A stretch of DNA of 64,000 nt. Origin: Symbiodinium natans (taxonomy: Eukaryota > Sar > Dinophyceae > Suessiales > Symbiodiniaceae). Numbering within the stretch: position 1 is the first letter of the stretch; each line of letters opens with the position of its first letter. Positions 33,911-45,900 of the stretch are shown here, in pieces. The stretch covers positions 191,907 through 255,906 of the forward strand of contig CAJNDS010002762.1 of NCBI GenBank assembly GCA_905221605.1, given 5' to 3'. The notes beneath the pieces were generated by a model that worked only from the letters and a program-made list of their open reading frames with translations, ran no database searches and was not told where the DNA came from. Both the position numbers and the translations under genes were made by a program.

Positions 33911-36900
33911 CTAGAAACTTTGAAGTGATAACCACTCACGAAACTTTCGCAGACCTTTGTTGCCGGGATACAGCGTGCTTGGTAGTCGCACTGCTGATGG
34001 GTCCGGGGCAGAAGATGCAGGGAATGCACAGTATGCTCAGAAGCTGTGCAGAGGCCCTCGAATTGAACTTGAGCTACAGAGGGAGTTCTACTGAGGGATC
34101 GGATCAAGGCGCGTTGCCATATCCAGAGTCCCATGCCTTGAGGGCGAGGTGGGGTCTGAAATATAGGAGCCCTTGAGCCCACGGAAGCCTCCATGCCGCA
34201 CTCTTCCACGGGGGTGAGTGCATCAAAGGCGACTGATGTGAAGGACCTTTTCTTTTGGACTGTGGAACCCTTGACTACCGAGACTGTCCGAGCCGACCCC
34301 AACACCTCACATCCCCAAGCCCCACGTCCTAGTCCTACAAACTCTGTGAACTCCGACATGTTCGGCATCAACGCCTTGTCTGGTGCTTCAACTTCGAGCC
34401 TGGGAGGGTGTGGAGAACTACTCCTTCAAAAAACCGGGCAAAATCTGACAAGGGTTGTGTTCTCTTCCCAGCTTTGCATTGCCTCAACTGGCAAAATCAA
34501 CAGGAGCTCCACACTTTCTCATAAGAATGCACAGCACCCAACATGCAGCTCCCACAAAGGGAGGCTTACCAGGATCGCAGGCTTGGGGCTCGGGATTCTA
34601 TTGAAAGAACACCCCCCAAAAGCACTCCAAGAGCATGCCGTAAGACCATTTTGGACCACTCCAAGAGGGCTGTTTAGGGTTTAGGGTCGCCCCCACCCCC
34701 GCAGCCCCGGGCAATGCGCGTTGCGGATGCTTAGGGGGTCGGGTTAGGTCCGGTCTTGGGTTGGACGTTGGTCGCGTCATGGTAGAGCTAAAAGGTTTCA
34801 TGTCGCACAGTTCAGTAGTAGGATTACTAGGTTTCTCCGGGGTCCGGTCGGGGTGGTAGGTTTGACTTCCAGTCGTGGCCCTGGAACCCGGGACGTGGGG
34901 AGGGAAGGAGACCGGGACTGCGCGTTGCAGGATAGCCAGAAGGTATGAGAGGGTCGGCCTTCCCCAACATAGGAACCCGTGTGGGTGGGTAAAGGAGATA
35001 GCCGAAGGCTACAGGCCCGAAGCCTCACCCTATAGGTGGCTTGGGTTCTGAGTAAGGTTTTGGCCCAGAACTGCCAAATGGCAGCCAGCAATCCGTCGGC
35101 CTACTCACCCATCCTAATCCCCTTTAAACCCGTACACAAGTAACGGCAACCGACCCTGGCTCAGAACCTCCACTTGTCTGTGTCTTAAGCATCTTGAGCT
35201 TTCGGCAGCGGAAACGAAGCTACTGCCACAGAGCCCCTGGCCCCAGCGCCAAGGCTTCGCTCAGCCGTCGTGCCTGCCAGGGACGTTTGCTTCACACATG
35301 TTAGTTTGAGGGTTAACGCCTAAATGGTTGAAGGCACAACTCCTTACCAGAAAGTTGTTTTGTCACATGAGCTGCTTACCCTGATTAATTGCAACTCCGA
35401 GGAGTGGCAAAACGATCAACCGAGGCCTGGAGCAATTAAGAGCACGTCATTGTCAGGCGAGTGCATTCTTGTGCTTTAACCCTGAGCCATGTGCTGATAG
35501 TGCAAATAGCAAGTGGCATGTAGTTAATGGACTAACAGGTGCAACTGACTGGGCTCTAGTTACTTTGTGATCTTCTGCTAAGTCATTGCCGAGTTTTCGG
35601 GGTCACAAACTCAACATCTCCAGAACTCCCAAGCCACATTGAAACGCACTGAGCAAGGCAATCTCTCAATCCCAATTTTAGAACACGCCAATGCATTTAC
35701 TCCTACAATTTTCCGCCCTCTCATTCCCAAAGCCCGCAAGTGTGCCTTCGCGCAAGCACTGATGCAAGCGTTGCTGATGGTTAGCAGCTCAGGGCCTGGC
35801 ATACGCACTTGCAGAAGAAGAAAGCATCAGGTACTCCTTCAAGTCTTGGGATATGATGGCCTCAAAGTAAACCGCCTACAGTTGGCACGAGCGAAAACTG
35901 GCAGCGACGCAGTGGTTTTGGTCGCAAACTTTACCATCCTTCATCCCATATGTCCAACATCATAGCTACAAATCCAACATACATAGACCTTAGCTAAACC
36001 CCGGCAGCCTTGCACTCAAATTGAGGACGGGGGCGCCTCGCATCTTTGGCAGGCACCTTCCGCAAATTTGCGATTGAGGCTTTCAGGATTTGAGTTTCAG
36101 GATTGTAGGGGGTCAGGTTGAAGGTGTAAGAAGGTGTAGGGTTTCAGCACTTTAAGGCCAGGGATTCCGGACGTGTCAGTCTTGAGGGGTCTTGTTCCGC
36201 CATGTTCGGAAGAGAATTCAGACCAAGACTGCTTCTCGAACAAAGCGAGGCAAGAAACCGACGTCAAAACGGGACCGGTGCGTTTTGGAAAATCCGGGGA
36301 GTCGTGCATTTGGCTAAGTTTGGATTAAGCCTGCTTCGAACAAGGGAGAGGTCATGGTCCGATGGAACAAGTTCCGAGTGCAAGGTTACGGGCTGGGGCA
36401 GCACTCGCAGATTGTCTGCTTCATTTGCAGCAAATAGATAAGGCACAGCATTGGGTGTTGCTTGGGATTTGGTGTTTCGAGATTGCTGGGATCAAGGAAA
36501 ATGTTTTTTGGGTGTTGCTGGCTGTATGGTAGGCTCGGGAGGCGTAATTTAAGGCAATTCCAACGATCCCGAGTGAACAACATCCTCCACTCCAAGTAGG
36601 ACTACCGGCTCAAGCTTTAGAACGTTGCAAACAACGCTTCGGGCTTCTGTGCTTTCTGCAATCGTACACGAAGCATGAGAAAAAGTGTTCCTGAGCTTCG
36701 AATTAAAAGTCGCACATAACTCATGACAAAAAAATATGTGAATCCCTGACCGCGCAGGGTCCGCCAAAAGTGTAACCTTTACTGGGAAGCCCTTGCAGCT
36801 TCGAGCCCCCTTATGTAGACCAATGAGATAGGGTTTGCGCAGCCCCCGCCAACCGTGAACTCGTTGCCAGCTATATGCCCTTGAGCTTCGAATCCTTTTC

Positions 36901-39900
36901 ACGGACCAATCAGATTTGGCTTGTGCAGCCACAGCTACCCGCACGGGCCTGCAATGCCTCTACCGGAAAGCTCATGTAGAAGCGAGTGAAAGGGCACTTG
37001 TACTGCCCTTTGCATAGCTGTCAGCAGGCATTGCCAACAGGCCCGACAACCGCGAAACGGTTACGGACTGGTTATTGAGAGCCATTGAGAGCCACCTTCC
37101 AACACCGTCGCCCGTCTGTGTCTCGCTGGCGTGCTTAGTCTCCCTGTTCCGTACCACTGGCCTGCTTCTCAAACATCAGAATTCGGCACAGTCGCGCATC
37201 CGAAGCCTGCTTATGCAGGGCGCTTTCCAGCAAACGCCCATCTGAGCCGCCGAGCATGAGCCGCCGATTATCTGGTTGTCCGACAGAGCTTCCCTGGCCT
37301 GCCTATGGAAGCCAAATTCTGGTACAGTCGCCTCCCAAACAGTCTTATGGAGGCCACATGTCGACAATGCTGTCTGCCTTTGGTCCCCCATGCCGTGAGC
37401 CCATCTTGTCGGGTGGGGGAATATGCAAATTTGAATATGTCAGACATGCAAGGGCCCGTGCAAGCACCCTAGTGCTGGCACTGACATTGCCGACAAAGCA
37501 TTATGAGTTGGCACATGCATGCGACAACAATCACAGTGCCGCCCAGCGAGTGCAAACAGTGGCCCGTGCCTCCTTGGCCTGCGTATTAAGGCATCTTTTC
37601 GATACAGCTCTGCTGTTCAGTCCACATTCCGGTACAGTTGCCCGCCTGAGCCTCCTTGGCTTGCTTATTCAGGGAGGATTCCGGTACGGTTGCCCGCCTG
37701 TTGTCCTGAAGGCTGTACTGCCTCAAAGCTGTACTGCCTGCTGTCCTGAGCACGTCGTGTCACATGATGCGAGCCACTCATTCCTGAAATCTACCAGTAA
37801 CAACCCACTTGTCGGATGAAGAACTACAACCTCAAAAGCCCATAAAGCCTGCAACGTCGCGGTCAAATCCTGTTGGTTTTCAAGCTGCAAAGCAGTATGC
37901 TTGCAGCCAAGCACGTTCATTGCTCTAGGGCTTGTGAAGTTTCAGGTGCGCCGGTTGAACTCGTGAAGGCCGGAGCATCGAAACAGCAGGTTCAACCCTC
38001 TCGTGCTGGCGCCTCTCTCGCTGTGAGGCTATCCACAACGCCCAGCCTTGATGCGGGATCTACGGAACCCGCTTTGCCGCCAACGTTTGGTATGTAAGGC
38101 TCTGCTTGAGCATTGATCGCTTGAGTATTCAAACGGTCGGATCGCCTTCATCATGTTTGATCACTGCCTAATACTATGACTGAGGGGAAATTGAGAACAG
38201 TGCGGGAGTGACAAGGCAACAAGGTGATGCCTGAAGGCACGACCGAGGAGGCAGTTTTCACCCCATGCATGAATGGCGCGACACATCTCGCCACATCTAT
38301 ACAATTCTTATCATGCGAACCATGCGGGCTTCAAGCTCGAAACTTCAACGAAACTCCCAAAACGCAACCTGTTGGTACTTTTTTCAACTTAGCCTAAACT
38401 TCGGCGACTCCGGATATGCTTCGCCGAGCATCCAGCACCACTGACTGCGCTTTTCGCAGGCGGAGGCCTTCAGCTCACTGAGGGGTCTTACGTTTAGGGG
38501 TCTTGAACTTGAAGCTCTGATGGACATGCAACGCTTTTTACTAGATGTCTACCAAAGGAAGCGCGTGTCGCAACAGTCGCCTTTGTTGCTTCGCTGAGGA
38601 CTACTTGCTTCTGGTGCGCAGCTGCGTCTGCGGTGTCAGGCGTTCGGGGTCTAGACATTGAATTGAGGCGTCATCCGCTCTCTGCCAGCCAACTGAGCGT
38701 CATGACCGCGGCGTTGAAGGAAACAATGTCGGGCGCTAGCACGAAGTTGCCTGTGGCGGGCCCACACCCACCCCTCTACAGCCTACAAACCCCGAACCCG
38801 ACCCCAATGCGTATTGGATCCACACGCGACTGTAAGTCCATTTAACTCCCACATTCCGGTCCGAAACCCAGCAGATTGAAGCCGAAGCCCGGATTGCAGT
38901 CCCCGTAGCAGCTACAGAGCTGCCGACAGCAAACCTCAAACCACCAGCTCACTGGCATTAGCTGGATGTCGCCCGTTGTTGAGTATCAAATTTAAACTAG
39001 TGCCATCTGAAATCCCTCCCATGCCAGGCGTTTCGCTTTCCAGTTACTTTCCAGCTTGGGGAGGGTCAGGATGCATTTCCGGCTAGCGTGTTCCTTGTGT
39101 TCCTTGTCCTGGGCCTCCAAAGATGCCTCAAGCCTTCTGGAGGTGTCCCGAAATTTGTTCGGATCACTCAGAGGGTTTCGGAGCATGCATATATGGCCCG
39201 TATAGCCCATACAGGGCATGGCACCTAGCCCTGGCTGTGACCCGGACCTGGAAAGCAATACGTTGGGAGATGTGAGCCGTGAACTGGTGGCTGATGGTGG
39301 CTGTGCACCCGGCTCATCATCATCAGAAGTTCGATGGCGAACTCCCAGCGTTGGGCCTCTGCACAAGTTCATGCAGCGACGGAGAGCAGGCAGAGGTGCT
39401 CAAGGCAGAAATCTTCCTGATTTACAGTACGAGCCTTACTAATAATTATATAGGGACCCTAAGGGAATTATTAGTATTTCTTCCGACCCCTTCCGACCCC
39501 TACATTATGCTGATATCGGGCGGGGAACCTTGCTAGTCTAAGTCCGAACTCGTGCCTTCGTGCCTTTTGTGGGTTGCGGAAGGATTTACCGATGTGCTTG
39601 CTGCGTCTCCAAATCAGGGCGAACGAAACGGCCCCTCGGCAAATCAGGGTCCTAAGCGTAACGAGACACAGGGGACTCGAAGCCAGGCCGCCGTGCCTTC
39701 TCGCAGGCGGTGATGGCTGCGTTGAACGCAATAAGGTCCTGGCACAGGAACAATATAGAGATCCCAAATGCCTCCGGTGGGGAAGCCTCCCGTTCCAAAT
39801 TGGGAAACCATGGGAAACCACACATAAGGTAGTTGTGCAAATCACAGCTTAAACCACATGTGGCGCAGGCAAGGGGGCTCAAGATGGTGGCACATGGAAA

Positions 39901-42900
39901 ACAAAAATATTTTGGTGGCGTTGGACGTTGTCTTAGTGGTTTTGATAAGGCTATTCCACTTCTCTGTCAGTCCAAAGTTGAACTACCGTCTGGGGTACCA
40001 TACGGCCTTTCGACAAACAGATAGCCTTGACAGTTGCTCAGTAAGCAACACAGCAAGAGTTGCTGAGCTCTGAACACTCAAGAACAACACTCCAGAAGTA
40101 GAACTACATCAAAACGACAAGCCGAATCAACTTTTTCTGGACCGAAAATTTCAAATAGCTTGTGGCAACAGCAGAATGGTCGCTGTGGTTTTCCAGGGGT
40201 GAAAGCATGGTCTCTCAGCAATACAGCAGAGTTAACACAGAAGTACTGATCATGCTGCTGAGCTCTGAACACTCAAGAACAACACTCCAGAACTAGAACT
40301 ATATCAAAACGACAAGCCAAATCAACTTTTCCTGGACCGAAAAGTGGAAATAGCTTGTGGCAACAGCAGAATGGCCACTGTGGGCCTCAAGGGCCTGAGG
40401 CTTGAGGATGGCTGCCCCTAGATTGGGGTGCTTCTAATTTCTTTAAAGAGGGTCGGGGGGGGGGAGGGGGTGGGTGTTTTTATTCACGCAGTGCAACAGT
40501 GCATGGGATTTTCATCGACTTGGGAACCCGTACTCCAAATCCCACTTGCGCTTCCGTGCCGCGCGCGGTAGCACAAGCGACCCCATCCATAGCACAAGTG
40601 CGCGCTATGGCAACCTGTACTTGCGCCATGGATGTGGTCACTTGCGCTTCCGCGCCGTGCGCGGTAGCACAAGTGAGCTTTGGAGTACGGATTCAGGATT
40701 TGGCAAGTGGCTGAAAACACACTCTTTACAGTGAGTGATTTTGGTTGCCTTGCGCTTATGCGCAGCGCGCGGAAGCACAAGTAGGTGAAAACGGACCATT
40801 TAGAACGAGGAATCTTGGCGGACTTGCGCTTACGCGCGGCGCGCGGAAGCACAAGTAGGTGAAAACTGATCATTTAGAACGAGGAATTTTGGCTGATCTG
40901 CGCTGGGATCACGAGGTTGCACTATCCGACACTTTGGAACGGAGCCTCTCCACCGGAGGCATTTGGGATCTTTAGAACCTTACAAGCTTCGAATCCTGCC
41001 CTAAGAGTGCCCTCTCGCGCCTGTTAAGTTGTCTTTCGAAGTCGCTCACTTGAGTGATTCCCTGCGGATCAATCGCAAAACTTCTTGGCAGGAACTTGCT
41101 GGGTTTCATGTGCCCTCGGGCGATAAGCTCCAGAAGTGAACCGAATGCATGCAGAGGAAAAGGCACACATTCGGCTCTTCTAACCTTTGCAATCATCTTT
41201 GCCCGGAAGCCACTGAGCACCAACTTACCTTTGCAACGGCGCCGGAACTGCCGGAACCAGGGCACTGTCTTGAAGCTCGTCGAGCAGAGCGAAGGCAGCC
41301 TTGCGCTGTCAGCATTGGCGTGCATTGTAAAGGGGATTAGGGGTTTAGGGTTTAGGGGGATTTCTACGAGATTCCTTAAAGGAAAAGCGTTGGTCATGTG
41401 CAAAGACAGCTGCCGAATTACTGTAGCCGTTGATTTTCAAAGCTTCTCACAGTCGAGCGGCCGGCCTGAAACTGCTCTAGCACCAGCTAGTCGGGAACGT
41501 TTGTGCGTTTCCGGCCTTGGGATTTAAAACATCCTTCCAAAAGGTCTGTCGGTGTTTGATCATGACGGTATCCGACGAGACTCAGAAGCAACACAAAAAG
41601 CCCTGAGTTCAAGAGCGGTCGCTTGCGGCAAAGCATCAGTTTTCAGGCGCCGGTTGCTACAGTGTGTTTGTCGCGGCTGCTTTCGAAAGCGGGAGGGATC
41701 GGGAGGGGGTTTCCACAAAGGACGTCTTGGCTGACCCTACGTAAGTCCAAAAAGCTGACCAAAGCCCGAAGCAGGAGCTTGGACCTGACCGGCAATCACG
41801 AAAGCCCAAATGGACCAAAAGCACAATCCTGAGCCTGGTCACGGGTGCTATCCCATCTATAGATATCTATAACTTTGACCCTTTTCCGTCATACTGAGTC
41901 CTCGAAGAAGACAAGGCGCGGATGTTTTTGTGAAGGGGGGTCACGGGTCCACTTAGGCCAACGTAGGCCCACATCTCAGCAGCCTCCCAGAAATGGCCTT
42001 TTGCGCAGGCCTCGGTGGCTCCCAGAGCGTCACGCGTTTCAGAATGGAGATCAGGCACCTTACGGCCCTACCCTGAGCCCTAAACCCTAAACCCTAAACC
42101 CTAAACCCTAAACCCCAATTTTCTTGGGATGTTCCCCCTGGTACTAACAGTCCCTCATCGGGATCCTAATAGGGAGCAACATCCCAAGTCATGCCATTGA
42201 AGAAGGGTGTTTGCTTTCGACTCCAAGTGCATCCCCCCCACTGCAGTGCATGGCAGGTGAAAACTGGTGACGCTGCACCGTCAAGACTTGAAGCTGAAAC
42301 AAACCACAGAACTGCGAAATTCCAGTCCGGGCTCCGAACTGAAATCGCAGCACTGAAACCTCGGTGACTCAGTTCTGCACACCCAAGGAAAAGGATCAAA
42401 AAGTCAAGCTCGAACTTGACCACTATACGGCACTGCACGAGTTTAATTCTGGAAGAGTTTCAGCACGTGCTGAAAGAATGCCCAAACACATTCTCTCTTC
42501 AGCCCAACCTAAGGTACTTGATCAGGATAACCGTATAGAAGAAATTGCCCGCGAATGCCAACACCTATCAGCTGAGGTTTGATATGGTTTGATGAAGATT
42601 TGATTTTTGGGTACACACAGATGCTTTGTGTGGAGGTTGTCAACGGGGGGGCGGAGGCTAACTTGGAGCCCTCTCTGAGAAGAAGCAAAAAACTACCTTA
42701 AGTCTTCTCAGGCCCTCGAGCGATGTGGGGATTTCCCAAACTAGGGGTAAGGGGATCCTATTATTTGGGGATCTACATTGGGGGTCCCCTATATTATTTT
42801 CGTAAGCCCCCATGTATTGGGACATGTACCTCGGGCTGACTCGGGAAGCTCGGGCTGCACCTCCGAGGGGTGCAACCTGAGGGGGCTGGGCTATGTGAGC

Positions 42901-45900
42901 CGCTCAGGCAAGGGCACACAAACACAAGAACATAGAGACGGGCTTACCCTAAAATAACAACCGTGTGGGGTTGATGAGAAAGAAACAGAGTATGACTTGC
43001 ATCTAGTTTCTTTTTTCTTCTTCCTTTGGCCTCCTTTGGCTGGAGTCTCTTCACACATTCACCGAGCGCCTTTCTTATCCGGACTTCTGCCGTAGCGGCA
43101 ACACGCAAGCCTTCCAAACCAACCATGGAAACCAAAAGCATGATCAAGCCGTGTGGCAGACGACATTTGGCTGGATGCCGGGCTGCATGCCTGGGTGACA
43201 GAAGCAGTCCGTTTACGCGCTCCGCGGCCCCCTGCTCCCCCCCCCCCACCGGTGTGGCTGTGGGTTTGGGGCTTAGAGTTCTAGGCTCTAGGGGTTTAAG
43301 GTCTTAGGGCTTAGCTCTTTTCAGTTTTGGGGCTTTCGGGTCATGATCGTCTAGGTACTCCTTCCCCCTCCCCCCCCACCTCTTCAGGCATGCGGTTTTA
43401 GGGGTTAGGCTAGGGTTCGACTTCAAGGCTTCTCGTTAAGGGCGGTTTCAGGGCTTGGGGGTTTTGGGGCTTGCAGGGCTTCACTGTTAGGAACTTAGCC
43501 CGGCGGCTCCGGCGCCAGTAGTTTCACGAGTTGTAAAATACCAAATCGATCTCGATCGGAGAAGCGTACGCTGCTTCGCAACCCTTGCTGTCGCAAGTTG
43601 GTACCTCCCATCGTCCCAGGCCCTTGTAGCTCCAACTGGAGAGTTACATGTCAGAAATCCTTGAGCCCCCCAAAACAAACATCCGCCAAGCCCAAGATCC
43701 TGAGACACCGAACAGCTGATAGCGGTCAACATCCCAAAGGCAAGCCCAGCTGCCCTAAACCAAGAAACCCTAAACCCTAAACCCTAAACCCTAAACCCTA
43801 AACCCTAAACCCTAAACCCTAAACCCTAAACCCTAAACCCTAAACCCTAAACCCCCTAAACCTGGGGCAAGGTCGAAGCATCTCCAGCACTTCCAAAGCC
43901 ATCTGAGAAGGGCCGCGTTGGGTTTTGGGGGGTGTCGGGTTGATTGGGGGTTGCTTGGGCTTGAGCAAGTTTCGATGCGTTTTTACTTTTTGGGAGGGCT
44001 GAGGGACTTGCTGAGCAAAAGAGCTTTACAGCCTGGGAGTGAAAGCAACCCTAAGCCACGGTGCATTGAGTGCCCCCCCCCCCCCCCCCGACAGCTGGAA
44101 ACCGCAGTCTCAATGACCCGACCATGATTCACGAATGCCAAGGCCACGAGGTGGCTGGGCCGATTGGAGGTGTTCCTGCGCGTGGTGCCTCTTGCCTAGA
44201 CTTCTACCTAGGACCTATTGGGATGCCCAGAAACTGGAAGACCCAAGCCCTTCAGTTGTGAGCTCCTCCGGGCCGTAACACCTTGCAACCCGCACAAGCC
44301 CACGTGGTCTGCGTGACTGCTCTGAGGGTTGAGGCTTTGTGGAGCTTTCGGGCTGTGCTTTCGGGGAGCCATGGGCTGAGATCTCCTTGCTATGCATTCT
44401 GGATATGGCTTACAGGGCCTTGGGACGCAGTGGGGTGAGGAAAAACCTCGGCCCAGTCTAGGCAAGGAAAGCAACTGCTCCACTCAACACTCATGCGAAG
44501 GAACCCTGAATGACACGGGCCTCCCATTGTGGACTTTTCCCGCACGCGCTGATGACCGAGGTACAAGCGATGACCTCGATCTTTGCGGGTCAGTCCGCGC
44601 ACATCAGAACTTCTACCTCCCTACCAACTTCCCTGGCAAGCGAATTGGACGCTTGGAGCAAAGGCCTTGAGTCTGAGCTACTCTAAACCCTAAACCCTAA
44701 ACCCTAAGCCCTAAACTAGGGGCGGGTGCACTGCAAGCACTTTCAACACGCACGGACAAGCCAAGCGATGGCAAGTGATGTCAAGCCACAGTTCATTTGA
44801 GCGCTTCCCCGTCACCTAGTTCCGAATCCCGAAGCTCACCCAGCAGGTCGATCACAAGACTCCGAAAGCATGTGGTGGGGGGGCTTTGTTTAGGACTACC
44901 TTGCCATGCCAGAATAGTGTACACGTCTTGTGGAAACCTGGCACGTCCCAACAGAGTTCCCTGATGCTGGCAGCCCCACGTCTGGCGACAATCGTCGAGC
45001 AACTGCCTGGACATGCTACATCGAGAGGCGTATGACTTACTCTACTTGACGGTTGGGCATTGCGTTGAATGCCCAGCCCTTAACTAGGAGAGCTGCAGAT
45101 GAAGCCTCTGCAAAGCGCGCAACCACTTTCCATCTGCTTCCACTGCAGTGGCAAAAACTTCGCCACCTGCAATCGGTGGTTTGAACACCAATGATTTGCC
45201 GAGCGACCGATAAGCCGGTTAAACCTCAAGACGGACGGTATTCGGCCTTATCCCGGTACACGACTTGCAGGCAGGAAGCAGAGGAGATTACTGCCGTACA
45301 GGGTGTGGTGGGGGGGAAGTAGCTTGAGACCGAGAATCGGGGCAATCATGTGGCCAAAATGGCCACGGGCACTCGAAGTGAGTCAAAAACAAATAAAATA
45401 ATAAGAAGAAGAACAATAATAATAACAGTAATAGTCATAATGATAATACCCTAAGAAGTGCTAATTGTAAGTCTGTTGGCCAATGCTGACGTCGGTCCGG
45501 CCTCGGCCAGCAGCGCCACTGGAAGCTGCCCATTCTCCGGTACACCTCAGGCAACTCCTTATCACTATCAGTATTCGCCTCGGCTTCCTGCCGAGAAGCG
45601 TCTGGAACAAGCAGACCCGGATCGGGCCTCCTTCCCCTAACCCAACCCTTCCCCCCATACCAAATTTTCTGACGCCACCCCCCCCCCCCCCCCCCGCCCT
45701 GTGGGACCCCCCCCAATCCCTTGGAGGAGCTGCAAACCGATGCCGTGGAGGGTCCCGCTTGTCGGTGGCTCAGGGGGAGTGCCTCAAAAACCCCCCTCCC
45801 ACCCCAACCCCCCCCACCCCTCACCACCCCCCACCCCCCCCCCCCCCCCCCCCACCCCACCCCCCCCCCCCACCCCCCCCCACCCCCGCCCTCACCCCCC

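Noticed and set aside
45045..45085. PPR-like AFNAMPNRQ on the minus strand
   Set aside because: Too short, no acceptor or donor found and the following residues do not fit the motif.
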